Origin: FEN-1219 sp963810755
GTDB lineage: Bacteria > Pseudomonadota > Gammaproteobacteria > Steroidobacterales > Rariloculaceae
Assembly: GCA_963810755.1 (NCBI GenBank)
Contig: CAWEOP010000006.1
Coordinates: 372,001-436,000, forward strand
Length of the DNA stretch: 64,000 nt
Reading direction: 5' to 3'
In this document: piece after piece, positions 45,136 to 53,632 of the stretch
Layout of the letters: each line of letters opens with the position of its first letter
How positions within the stretch are numbered: position 1 is the stretch's first letter
Notes under the pieces: model-generated
Told to the model about the DNA's origin: nothing
The model's input: the letters and a program-made list of their open reading frames with translations, nothing else
Database searches by the model: none
Program-made: the position numbers and the translations under genes

Positions 45136-45140
45136 GCGAG

Positions 45141-45923
45141 TCATCGCGGTGGAGGGGGCGGTAAATCGGCCGGCGGCGTCAGGTCGAAGCGTTGTTTGCC
45201 GGAACCGGGCTCGATCGAGCGATCGTACTCCGTGCAGAACGTGATCTCGTTTGCCATCGTTTTCGCGACGCGCGAGTACAGGCGCGTCCGGCGATCGGGT
45301 TGGGTAAACACGTCCGGTGCGTCCGTCACGACGTCGATCTGCAGCGTGTTCGGATCCTTGAGGAAGATTCGCTCCGTAATCCGCACGTTCTTACCGATCG
45401 GCACGCCTCCAATCGGCGCGAGCGGATTGACGCCCCGCGTGTCGACTACGAGCGCCTGGCCATCCCAGCGGCCGATCGACACACCCGTGTTGGTGGGGTC
45501 GATCGCCGCCGGCATCTCGCGGCCGTCGGTGTAGATGCGCCGGACCAACCCGCGCTCGTTCGTCACAGTCACTCGTCCCGGCGTGAACAGGAACTCGACC
45601 GCCTCCGTGAAGCCGCCGTTCGAGCCCGTGAACTGCCATGGACGACAGTACCGAAGCGGATCGGCGTCGGGCCCGGCGGCACGCGCCGCCGCTTGCGCCG
45701 CCGGCTTCTGAGGCAGCGGTTGGCTTCGCAACTCGTCCGGCGCTGCCAGTCCGTATCCCCACCAACCGCTCCAGTCCGGCAGGCTCCCGAGCGACGCGTA
45801 GGCCGCGCCGGGCAGATTGCGCGCGGGCTGTGCCGCGGCGGTGGTCGCGACGGTCGTCGCGACGGCGGCCGCAAGCCCGCCGAGCAGAGTCAGCCGCCGG
45901 GTTCGCTGCACGAAGGCGATCAC
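45141..45923 (-). CDS. Secreted protein, partner of DUF6152
   Basis: A 260-residue exported protein of unknown function. Signal peptide (LLGGLAAAVATTVATTAAA) is followed by WSGWWGYG, a segment with RYCRPWQF, and a beta-rich domain (DGREMPAAIDPTNTGVSIG, then RWDGQALVVDT) that resembles the 52.2 kb protein. Its GTG start overlaps the DUF6152 stop as GTGA, so the two are translationally coupled. Confidence 0.7.
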   Translation of the reverse strand: MIAFVQRTRRLTLLGGLAAAVATTVATTAAAQPARNLPGAAYASLGSLPDWSGWWGYGLAAPDELRSQPLPQKPAAQAAARAAGPDADPLRYCRPWQFTGSNGGFTEAVEFLFTPGRVTVTNERGLVRRIYTDGREMPAAIDPTNTGVSIGRWDGQALVVDTRGVNPLAPIGGVPIGKNVRITERIFLKDPNTLQIDVVTDAPDVFTQPDRRTRLYSRVAKTMANEITFCTEYDRSIEPGSGKQRFDLTPPADLPPPPPR

Positions 45924-46375
45924 GGCTTACCTGCGGCGGGCGCCGCCGGTGCCTCGACGGAGCTCGACGCGTCCACACCGCCGCCTGGCCCGCCCGCGCC
46001 GCGTACGACGCTGCCGTCGACACGGGTGGCGACGGCGAAGTGCCCACCCGTGCGCCCGTCGGCTAGTGGCCAATAGGCGATCGACAGTTTCTCGCCGGCT
46101 GCAAACGTCTCCTTGGACCAACCACGCCGCAGAAGCACGTTCGGCGAACCATTCTCGAACGCATACAAATCGAAACCGTTATCGCGGGCGGCGTTGGGCA
46201 CGTAAACCCAGATGAATACGTGGGGATTCGTCCACTCGAGCTTCGCGACCGTCCCCGTGACCGTCACCGTCCGCGCAGCGTCGAACATGGCGTAGGAATG
46301 ATGAGCGGACGCACTCCCAGCGACGCAAAGACCGAGAGCGACAAGCGCGCGGAAGATCCGACGTGAAACCGGCAT
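45920..46375 (-). CDS. DUF6152 secreted protein, copy 1
   Basis: Small periplasmic protein of 151 residues: signal peptide (LVALGLCVAGSASA), then AHHSYAMFDAARTVTVTGTV and LEWTNPHVFIWVYV, the DUF6152 signature. The fold resembles OB-type beta barrels; the mature N-terminal histidines (AHHS) could bind a metal. It is upstream of and coupled to the 45.1 kb gene. A related module is at 52.2-53.5 kb. Confidence 0.82.
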   Translation of the reverse strand: MPVSRRIFRALVALGLCVAGSASAHHSYAMFDAARTVTVTGTVAKLEWTNPHVFIWVYVPNAARDNGFDLYAFENGSPNVLLRRGWSKETFAAGEKLSIAYWPLADGRTGGHFAVATRVDGSVVRGAGGPGGGVDASSSVEAPAAPAAGKP

Positions 46376-46531
46376 GCGTATACCCCCACAAACGGCGATC
46401 GTTCCGACCGAAGAGCGGACTTCAAGAGACGCCACCATGCGGCGACTCTAGCAAACGCGGCTGCGCTGCGAAAACGGCAACCGCGGCGCCGTCGAACCGC
46501 GGCGGCCGTCTTATGCCGATCGCACGGGCGT

Positions 46532-47642
46532 TTAGAGCACGAGACGCTGCGTGAGCCAGACGACCGCGAGCGCCGCGCACGCGGTCGAGCACGCGTAGTT
46601 CACCGCTGTGCGCCCGATACGGTGGTTGCGCAGCGCAAACAAGATCGGCAGCGCTGCGCCGACGACCGCGAGCTGACCGAGCTCGACGCCGACGTTGAAC
46701 CCCGCGAGGCTTACCGCGATGCCTGCCTCCCCCGCCCCGAGGTCACCGAGCGCGCTCGCAAACCCGAGCCCGTGGACGAGCCCGAATCCGAACGCGAGCT
46801 TCGCGCCGAGACGCGGCACGCTCGGCAGCACGTTGAGCAGTGCGGCGACGAGCACCGACAGCGCGATCGCCGACTCGACGACACGCGTCGGCACGCTAAC
46901 GACACCGAGCGCAGCGAGTGCGAGCGTCAGGGAATGCGCCGCCGTGAACGCGGTGACCACACCCGCGATCGACACGATCGCCGCGCGCACGCTCGGCCGC
47001 TCGCGGGAGCCGCGCCGCACGCCCCCGAGCACGATCGGCAGCACGAGCAGCGTGACGAACGCGAGATGATCGTAGCCGTGCCAGATGTGCCAGACGCCTT
47101 CCTTTACGAATCGCGCGAAGCTCGTCCACGGCGACAGGCTGCCCAGCTCGCTCTCGAGCGCCGGTCGCTCGCGCGACAGCACCGCTGTCGTGCTCGCGCC
47201 CGCCGCGCGGAGCTCGAGCAGCGAGCGGTGCGCGGGATCCACGTCGAACAGCAAGGCGTAAACGACGCGCAGCGTGCGCGGCGGGGCCGCGCACGCTGCG
47301 TCGCACGTCGACGACCCCGAACGTAGCGCCGCCGTGCTGATCCACGGTTCTCTGCGCCGTCGTGACGTTGCAAGCGGCGCCATCGGCCTCGACCGCGAGC
47401 CGGCGCGACGCGTAGCTCGCGATCTCCATGCTGCGCGCCTCGACCTCGCCCCAAGTGATCGCAGAATCGCCGTTCGCGTCGAGCCCCACCGCGTCCTCGA
47501 GATCGCGGAGAGAAACGTCCAAGCGGCCGCGGACATGAGTGCCCTCCACTGCAAGCGTGAGCAGCGAGCGCGACGGATCGTGCGCGAGCGCTGCGGAGGC
47601 AAATAATGAAAGCAGCAGCAGGCCGACGATCATCCGTGTCAT
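46532..47642 (-). CDS. HupE/UreJ-family membrane protein (frameshifted)
   Basis: Second HupE-like protein in the window. Signal peptide (MIVGLLLLSLFASAALA), a periplasmic region that includes an EF-hand-like GLDANGDSAITWGEVE, then six or so helices with FVKEGVWHIWHGYDHLAFV, VVTAFTAAHSLTLA and FGFGLVHGLGFASAL. One extra base near 47310 separates FGVVDV from the downstream CDAACAAPPRTLRVVY; joined it has about 369 residues. It overlaps the upstream TPR gene by ATGA. Metal transport is inferred from the family. Confidence 0.82.
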
Positions 47643-48853
47643 GGCGCACTCCTCGATCGCGACGCAAGGCGCTGTAGATCCACGTGGTCGATCCGATTCG
47701 CGTCGAGCCACTCGACGACCGGCCGCGCGGCCGCCGGGCGGCCTGCCGCGAGCGCGGCCTCGAGCACGAGCCGCGCGTCGATCGCTTCGTGCTGCACTCG
47801 CCAGTTCGCGAGCGCGCTGTCGAGCGCGAGCTCCGGCTGGTCCAGCAGGTAGAGAGCGAAGTAGGCAGCCTCGCGCGCGTGCGTCGTCTCGAGGCCATCG
47901 AGCGCGAGCTGCAGCCGGTAACCGAGCACGTCGACACGCTTCGCAACGTCGCGGCCGACGCGCTTCTCCGCGCGCGCGAGCCGAAGCAGCAGCGGATCGG
48001 CCGGCGGTGCATCATCGAGCAGCGCGATCACGTCCTCCGCACGCTGCGCGTGCAGGAGAAAGTCGGCATAAGCCGCGAGCAGATAGACGCTCCGCTCGGC
48101 GTCTATGCGCAACGCGGCCTGGTAGTGCGCCTCCGCGGCGCCGTCTCGGCCAAGCCCCTCGGCAAGCTCGGCCGCGAGTGTCTCGAGCCACACCGCGATC
48201 GCGGGCGGCAGCTCGCCTGCCTCCGCGAGCTGTGCCTCGAGAAATTCGTATGCGCGCCCGGCTTCGCCGCTCATCGCTTGCACGGCAGCGAGGCAGCCGC
48301 CCGCGATCGTCGCGTCCTCGATCAGCACGAGCCGGCTGCATTCGCGGCGCGCGGCGTCGTAGTCGGCGCGCACGACATCGATCGCCGCGAGCGTGAGCCA
48401 CGCCTGCGCGTCGCGCGGCGCGCGCGCGAGCACGCGCTCGAGCTCCGCGCGCGCGGCGTCGAAACGATGCTCGGTCTGCGCGAGCTCCGCGCGCCGCATC
48501 GCGATCTCGAGCGGCGGCTCCGCGTCCGCGCTCCACGGCGAGAGACCGCGCTGCGCATACGCGATCAGGCGCGGATCGCCTTGCACGCGAAACAACGCAA
48601 GGTAGCGCTGCGCGAGCTCCGCCGCGATCGCGTGATCGCGCGGCGCACGCGCGAGCTCCGCTTGCAGCGCCGCAATCGCCCGCCAATCGGCGCCGTCGCG
48701 CGCGGGCAGCCTCTCGAGCACTTGCGCCGTGTCGTTCGGAACGCGCGGCTCACCGCGGGCGCTCGCGGCTGCGCAGAGCGCCGCGCAACAGAGAACGGCG
48801 GCGCTTGCGCGCCGCCGTCCAAACCGACCGACTCGAAAATCAGAACCAATCAT
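47639..48853 (-). CDS. Exported TPR-repeat protein
   Basis: A 404-residue periplasmic protein with helical repeats of TPR type (AQTEHRFDAARAELERVLAR, APRDAQAWLTLAAIDVVRA). An N-terminal signal sequence (ASAAVLCCAALCAAASA) is present. It is linked by ATGA overlap with the HupE-like gene and overlaps the end of the collagen-like lipoprotein gene by 14 bases, so the whole run is one transcript. It may act as a scaffold for the HupE/DUF4331 system (inference). Confidence 0.75.
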   Translation of the reverse strand: MIGSDFRVGRFGRRRASAAVLCCAALCAAASARGEPRVPNDTAQVLERLPARDGADWRAIAALQAELARAPRDHAIAAELAQRYLALFRVQGDPRLIAYAQRGLSPWSADAEPPLEIAMRRAELAQTEHRFDAARAELERVLARAPRDAQAWLTLAAIDVVRADYDAARRECSRLVLIEDATIAGGCLAAVQAMSGEAGRAYEFLEAQLAEAGELPPAIAVWLETLAAELAEGLGRDGAAEAHYQAALRIDAERSVYLLAAYADFLLHAQRAEDVIALLDDAPPADPLLLRLARAEKRVGRDVAKRVDVLGYRLQLALDGLETTHAREAAYFALYLLDQPELALDSALANWRVQHEAIDARLVLEAALAAGRPAAARPVVEWLDANRIDHVDLQRLASRSRSAP

Positions 48854-49148
48854 CGAACTCGCCTGGGCTCTCGGAAGCCGCGAAGTTCAGGTCGTTGATC
48901 ACACGCGGCTGCGTGTACTCGGGATCGTCCATCCCGGAGCGCACGAAGGCGGTGAGGTCCGTTTCCCCGGGCGTACCGGCAGAACCCGCCGGGCCGGTGG
49001 GGCCGGTGGGGCCGGTCGGACCCGCCGGGCCAGCGGCGCCCGTAGACCCCGGGGCTCCCGCATCACCCATCGCACCGGGGTCGCCGTCGCACGCCGCGAG
49101 CAAGATCGCGGCGGACAGAAACAACAAGTAGCCGTAATCGCGCGTCAT
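48840..49148 (-). CDS. Collagen-like lipoprotein
   Basis: A 102-residue lipoprotein: signal with lipobox LLAAC, then an uninterrupted run of about 13 Gly-X-Y triplets (GDPGAMGDAGAPGSTGAAGP and onward) and a short acidic C-terminal domain (DLTAFVRSGMDDPEY...DDWF). Bacterial collagen-like triplets form triple helices and hold trimers at the surface. It lies between the DUF4331 gene and the TPR gene and is probably a spacer or anchor for that system. Confidence 0.75.
   Translation of the reverse strand: MTRDYGYLLFLSAAILLAACDGDPGAMGDAGAPGSTGAAGPAGPTGPTGPTGPAGSAGTPGETDLTAFVRSGMDDPEYTQPRVINDLNFAASESPGEFDDWF
48990..49028 (-). repeat. Tandem 9-base repeat in collagen-like gene
   Basis: The Gly-Pro-Thr triplets of the collagen-like gene are encoded by nearly identical nine-base units (GGTGGGGCC on the plus strand), at least three in a row. 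Such in-frame repeats can expand or contract by slippage, changing the length of the triple helix without breaking the frame. Confidence 0.6.
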
Positions 49149-49170
49149 CGTCGTTCTCCTTCGCGTGTTG

Positions 49171-50700
49171 TCAATTGCTCGGGCTGCCGGGGATCGGCGT
49201 CCGGAGGTACGGGAACGCCGCGTCGAAGTCCGCCGAGCTGACGGTCGCGCCATCCGTGTACGGCAGGTTGCCCGTCGGCGCATCCGCCGGCACGCAGCCG
49301 AACGTCATCGGTTGGTTGAGCGTGCAGAGAACGCCCATCGCCGCGCGCAGCTCGATATCGACCACATCGTCGCCGGGCCGTCGGCCGTTCGGGAAACCGG
49401 CCGCATCGCCCGCGAGCACCGCGAGATTCGACTGCATCTCACGCACTGTCGGCGCGATGCTCGTGTTCAAGCGCAGCATCTCGCCGGGCGCCGTTAGTAC
49501 CGCCGGCTTGGTCAGACCCGGAATGCCCGTGAGGAACGTCGCGACGAGATCGTTGCGCGGGAAGTTGTTCGGCGCGCGAACGCCGAGACCTCCGAACAAC
49601 GCCTCGAGCAGCTCGGGCAGCGCCGGGTGCGTCACATACTTCAGGAACTGCGGATCTTGCACCGGCTCGCTCGAGTTGAAGCGGTCCTTGTCGCGGATGC
49701 CGATCACTACTTCGTTCACGAGCGGATTGCCGAGCCGCGACACCTGCACGAGCGCGCCGCCTTCGACGGCGGCGTTCGTGCGGCCGCGGGCTGCATCGAA
49801 CCGCGGGCTCGGGTTCAGCACCTTGATCTGCGGCAAGCTCGCGGTCGTCCAGCCCCCGATCACCGGCTCGTTGTTCGCCGTGAGACACGCGACCGGCACC
49901 TCGAGGATCAGCGAGGTGATGTTCTTGTTGGCGACGATGTTGCGCTCGCCGTCCGGCGGGCCGACGGCGTTGGTGTTCACGAGATCGAACACCTCGCCGA
50001 GGTTCACCGAGAACGGCTCCTTGCGCTGACCGACGAACATCCGGCCTTGCTGGCAGCCTGGAATCGCGACGTTGTAGACGTGATTCGCCGCGTAGGCCGC
50101 GTAGTCCGCGATCGACTTCTGGCCCACGTTGTCGACCGGCTTCGTGAACACCGACGGATCCATTCCGCCCGCCGCGTTGGTGAGCAGCTTGCCGAAATTG
50201 CGACGGTTGCCGCGAATGAGCTCGACGGAGTAAGTCTCGATCACGTTCAGTCCGGTCCGATCGAGAATCCCGGGGCCGATGCCGCCGGGCGCGGTCGTGA
50301 CCAACGGGACCGGGACCGTCTGTGTGCTGCCCATGTTGCCGACGGTGAGCGAGATGTCCTGAATCTCGTTCTTGAAGCGGAAGCGAAACGTCAGGTCCTC
50401 GCGCGCGTCGCCGTCGTTGTCGAGGTGGATGTCGTAGACGGCGTCGGGATCCAGCGTGAAGTAGTTCGGACCGCCGTACGAATCCTGCAGCGGCAAGTAG
50501 TTCGCGATGAGCGTGATGTAGCCCGCGCGGCCCGACTCGTAGCTGCGAAACATGTAGAAGTCGGTGCCGTCGACCTTCGGGTGCTCCGTGATGAACGGGG
50601 CTTCGCGATGGCTCGACGCCGACGCCATCAACGAAGTAATCGCTAGCGGCAGCGCCGCGACCGCGGCGAGCGCCCAGCGAGAGCGGTTCTGGAAATGCAT
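49171..50700 (-). CDS. DUF4331 secreted protein
   Basis: Large exported protein of 509 residues. Signal peptide (ALAAVAALPLAITSLMASAS) then the DUF4331 start SSHREAPFITEHPKVDGTDF and FRSYESGRAGYITLIANYLP, and LDNDGDAREDLTFRFRF, which may bind calcium. The mature N-terminal SSHREAP is a strong family hallmark. Function unknown. It is the first gene of a minus-strand run with the collagen-like, TPR and HupE genes and is divergent from a sigma/anti-sigma pair. Confidence 0.88.
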   Translation of the reverse strand: MHFQNRSRWALAAVAALPLAITSLMASASSHREAPFITEHPKVDGTDFYMFRSYESGRAGYITLIANYLPLQDSYGGPNYFTLDPDAVYDIHLDNDGDAREDLTFRFRFKNEIQDISLTVGNMGSTQTVPVPLVTTAPGGIGPGILDRTGLNVIETYSVELIRGNRRNFGKLLTNAAGGMDPSVFTKPVDNVGQKSIADYAAYAANHVYNVAIPGCQQGRMFVGQRKEPFSVNLGEVFDLVNTNAVGPPDGERNIVANKNITSLILEVPVACLTANNEPVIGGWTTASLPQIKVLNPSPRFDAARGRTNAAVEGGALVQVSRLGNPLVNEVVIGIRDKDRFNSSEPVQDPQFLKYVTHPALPELLEALFGGLGVRAPNNFPRNDLVATFLTGIPGLTKPAVLTAPGEMLRLNTSIAPTVREMQSNLAVLAGDAAGFPNGRRPGDDVVDIELRAAMGVLCTLNQPMTFGCVPADAPTGNLPYTDGATVSSADFDAAFPYLRTPIPGSPSN

Positions 50701-50960
50701 GTGTTTCTCCCTGCAGTGGTTGCGAGACCATTCGTCTCAGCGGCTGATACGCGGCAAGGAGAAATCCGGATGCATTTATTTGTAGATCGATCAGCGAGTT
50801 GAGCTCGCTAGACGCGGGCCAAACTTGGGTGATACGTGCGAGCCGTACTTTCGGATGCAACTATTTTTTCGCGCGCGATTTCGGTTGCCGCCCGCTCGCG
50901 CCGCGGGTAACTTCGCAGCCTGCGGGAACGTCCCGAACGACCGACGAACCCCGGGGAAGA
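50701..50960. promoter_or_regulatory. Divergent region between DUF4331 and sigma genes
   Basis: The 260 bases hold the promoters for both directions but no consensus pair is evident. Two inverted repeats are visible: AGCGAG/CTCGCT (50793-50798, 50804-50809) and CGGGA-ACG-TCCCG (50923-50935). The second contains GGGAAC, similar to an ECF -35 element, 26 bases before the sigma start codon; it could mark autoregulation. Confidence 0.35.
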
Positions 50961-51521
50961 ATGGCGAACGACGTCACAGCCGTGCTGGAGCAACTGATCG
51001 AGCGCTGCGCTTCGGGCGACGCGAGCGCTCTCGAGCTCCTTTACAAAAACACGGCCGCGCAACTATTCGGGGTGCTGCGCCGTATCTTGGTGAGACAGGA
51101 TCTCGCGCAGGAAGCGCTGCAGGACGTGTACGTGAGCATCTGGCGCAACGCCAAAGACTACCGAGTCGCGAAAGCGGCGGCGTTCACGTGGATGGTGAGC
51201 ATCGCGCGCTACCGCGCGATCGACATCAAACGGAGCCGGCGGCGCGAGGTGCAGTTCGCCGATCCCGCCGAGTACGTGCCCGAGGACGCCGACACCGTCG
51301 ACTCCGATCTCGCGAACGTCGCCGCGCGCGACGCCGACGCGCAGCGCTTGCACACCTGCTTGAAGGAGCTCAATCCGCAGCAGCGCAACGCGGTGTGTCT
51401 CGCGTACTTGAACGGGCTCACGCACGAAGAGGTGGCGGGCACGCTCGGCTCGCCGCTCGGCACGGTCAAGAGCTGGGTACGACGCGGCCTGGAAAGCCTC
51501 AAGAGGTGTATCCAGCGATGA
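50961..51521 (+). CDS. RpoE-like ECF sigma factor
   Basis: Sigma factor of 186 residues. Region 2: LELLYKNTAAQLFGVLRRIL and DLAQEALQDVYVSIWRNAKD; region 4: TLGSPLGTVKSWVRRGLESL. It resembles the sigma factors paired with RskA-type anti-sigma factors. Its stop overlaps the next start by ATGA. Divergent location suggests it drives the DUF4331 operon (inference). Confidence 0.9.
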   Translation: MANDVTAVLEQLIERCASGDASALELLYKNTAAQLFGVLRRILVRQDLAQEALQDVYVSIWRNAKDYRVAKAAAFTWMVSIARYRAIDIKRSRRREVQFADPAEYVPEDADTVDSDLANVAARDADAQRLHTCLKELNPQQRNAVCLAYLNGLTHEEVAGTLGSPLGTVKSWVRRGLESLKRCIQR

Positions 51522-52207
51522 GATACGACGATCCGAATCTGCTCGACTCTCTGGCGCGCGAGTACGTGATCGGCACGCTGCACGGCCGCGCTAGGTGGCG
51601 CTTCGGGCGCGTGTTGTCGTCGTCGCTCGTCGCGCGCCGCGCGGTCGCGAGCTGGGAGCGGCGGCTCACGCCGCTCGCCGCGTCCGTGCGGCCGGTGCAG
51701 CCGCCGGCCGAGACGTGGGCAACGATCGAAGCGGCGATCGGCGTGCGCAAGGCGAAAGCGCCGGCGGCCTTCGGCGGCGGCTGGGCCGCGCTCGCGGCGG
51801 GGCTCGCCCTCGTAGCCGTCTTGTTCGGCTCGCTGTACTTCGCGCAGCGGCCGGTGGTGGAGCAACCGACCTACGTCGCAGTCGTGACCGACGCAGCGAC
51901 CGGGCCCGTGTGGCTCATGCAAGCGTTCGAGGCTGCGCAATCCCTACGCGTCACGACGATCAACCCGCGTCCCGAGCCGCCCGGAAGCTCGTATCAGCTT
52001 TGGATGTTGCCGAACGGCGGCGCGCAGCCCGTTTCGCTCGGACTCATTCCCGGGACCGGCAACGCGCTGCTAGGCCTCAGCGCCGCGCAGCTCACCGTGC
52101 TCGGCAATACGGCGACGCTCGCGGTGAGCGTCGAACCGGCTGGCGGCTCGCCGACCAACCTGCCGACCGGCCCTGTGATCTTCACGGCGCCGTTGCTGCG
52201 CTCGTAG
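51518..52207 (+). CDS. RskA-type anti-sigma factor
   Basis: Membrane anti-sigma of 229 residues. The cytoplasmic N-terminus (LLDSLAREYVIGTLHGRAR) binds the sigma factor, a membrane helix lies near residues 87-110 (WAALAAGLALVAVLFGSLYF), and the periplasmic RskA domain has PEPPGSSYQLWMLPNGGAQP. Inactivation by regulated proteolysis is usual for the family. Translationally coupled to the sigma gene. Confidence 0.85.
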   Translation: MRYDDPNLLDSLAREYVIGTLHGRARWRFGRVLSSSLVARRAVASWERRLTPLAASVRPVQPPAETWATIEAAIGVRKAKAPAAFGGGWAALAAGLALVAVLFGSLYFAQRPVVEQPTYVAVVTDAATGPVWLMQAFEAAQSLRVTTINPRPEPPGSSYQLWMLPNGGAQPVSLGLIPGTGNALLGLSAAQLTVLGNTATLAVSVEPAGGSPTNLPTGPVIFTAPLLRS

Positions 52208-52208
52208 G

Positions 52209-53099
52209 TCAGCGCGGATTCGGATGGTGGCTGTCGTCGACCATGTGGTCGATGTCGCGGTCGATGCAGGGCGGCGCTTCAATGAGCTCGTCTGTCGTTA
52301 GCTTCGCGACGCGCGGGCGCAGCTCCCACGGCTCGGCCAAAACCTTCGAGTCGTACACCGTCGCCGTCCACTCGAGCGCGTCGCCGGTTCTCTTCAACCG
52401 CTCGACGACGCGCAGATCGGTCGTGTGGAACGCTCCATCGTCGGTGAGCCACGTGTCGTCGTTGAACTGCGTGCTCTCGACGACGAGCGTATCGCCTTCC
52501 CAATGCCCGACCGCATCGCCGAGCGGCGTCGGCTCCGTGTCCGTACGGTGCGCACGTCCATCGGTCGGCACGATGCGGAAGAAGTTGCCCGAGACGTCGT
52601 CGTAGAGGAACAGCACCTCGCCGGCGCGCTGCACGATCTTGTCGGGCGGGCCGATTCGGGGAACGCCGGGCGCGAAACAGCGCAGCACGGGGTCTTCTTT
52701 CACTTGGCGCGCCGTCAGGTCTGCGACCTTTGCCGCGAATTCGGGCTTGTACGACGGCCGCGCAGTGCCGCGCGGCGGCGGCGCGCCGGCCTGGGGCTGC
52801 GGGCGCGGCGGCGGGCCCGCGGCTCCTCCGCCGCAGCCGCTCACGCAGACGGATTCGCCGCGCTGCTGCGGTCGCACGAAGTCGATACCGGCCCCGTTAT
52901 CCCAGGTGCCGCTCAGATCGGGATGGCCGTCCGACGAGCGCGCGACTTCGCTCGCGGCGGGGGCTTGGGCGAGCGCCGGCAAGCCGACGAGCAACGCACC
53001 GCCGAGTGCGACGGCGACGAGCGAGTTGAACTGGATCGAACGACGCGCGGAGCGAGCCGGCGTCGCGGCCGAAGGATCGAAACTCATCGAGTGTTGCAT
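52209..53099 (-). CDS. Secreted protein, partner of DUF6152 (copy 2)
   Basis: A 296-residue exported protein. Signal peptide (LVAVALGGALLVGLPALAQA), then PDLSGTWDNGAGIDF, a Pro/Gly-rich insert (CGGGAAGPPPRPQPQAG), and a C-terminal domain with DAVGHWEGDTLVVESTQFND and DALEWTATVYD, resembling the corresponding part of the 45.1 kb protein. Start at 53099 or at Met5 (53087). Function unknown. It is convergent with the anti-sigma gene (one-base gap). Confidence 0.7.
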   Translation of the reverse strand: MQHSMSFDPSAATPARSARRSIQFNSLVAVALGGALLVGLPALAQAPAASEVARSSDGHPDLSGTWDNGAGIDFVRPQQRGESVCVSGCGGGAAGPPPRPQPQAGAPPPRGTARPSYKPEFAAKVADLTARQVKEDPVLRCFAPGVPRIGPPDKIVQRAGEVLFLYDDVSGNFFRIVPTDGRAHRTDTEPTPLGDAVGHWEGDTLVVESTQFNDDTWLTDDGAFHTTDLRVVERLKRTGDALEWTATVYDSKVLAEPWELRPRVAKLTTDELIEAPPCIDRDIDHMVDDSHHPNPR

Positions 53100-53128
53100 C
53101 GCTTACTCCCCCAAACTTTCCGCCCAGC

Positions 53129-53518
53129 CTATTCGCCGGCAAGCTGATAGTAGTGACCGTCGTCGTACGTGAGCTTCAACACCCACGCGAGATTCTGCGT
53201 TCCGTCGCGCGCCGAATAGGCGTCCACCGTGACGGCCATGCCGCCGCCGATGATCATGTCCTTCGTGAGGCCCGCCTTGCGCAGCATCGCCGTGGGCAGC
53301 GTCTCGAGTCGCCACGCGGTGACGGCGCCCTTCTCGTCCTTCACGTCGAGGTGGATGTAAACGTGTGGATTGATCCAATCGACCTCGGAGATCGTGCCGG
53401 TGAGCTGCAGCCGCTTGCTGCTGTCGAATTGGCCGGCCACGGAGTGGTGAGCGGACGCCGCGAAGGTCGCGAGCGACAATAGCCCGAGCACGGTCCGACC
53501 CAAGAATATCTTCGCCAT
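53129..53518 (-). CDS. DUF6152 secreted protein, copy 2
   Basis: Small periplasmic protein of 129 residues: signal peptide (LGLLSLATFAASA), mature AHHSVAGQFDSSKRLQLTGT and VDWINPHVYIHLDVKD, the same signature as at 45.9 kb. It precedes the 52.2 kb protein by 29 bases. The two modules differ in order spacing and sequence, so they are old paralogues rather than a recent duplication. Confidence 0.82.
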   Translation of the reverse strand: MAKIFLGRTVLGLLSLATFAASAHHSVAGQFDSSKRLQLTGTISEVDWINPHVYIHLDVKDEKGAVTAWRLETLPTAMLRKAGLTKDMIIGGGMAVTVDAYSARDGTQNLAWVLKLTYDDGHYYQLAGE

Positions 53519-53632
53519 CGTTGGTCTCTCCCCCGTCTCCGCGAGGCGCCGCGAGACAGCGTCGATATTAGCGCAGATACCACGGTGCTGTGACCACCCG
53601 AGCGAGCGGGGCCTCTGCTATGATCCAGGCAG

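Noticed and set aside
50793..50809. AGCGAG/CTCGCT inverted repeat as a terminator
   Set aside because: Six pairs only and no T tract; kept only as a note in the divergent region.
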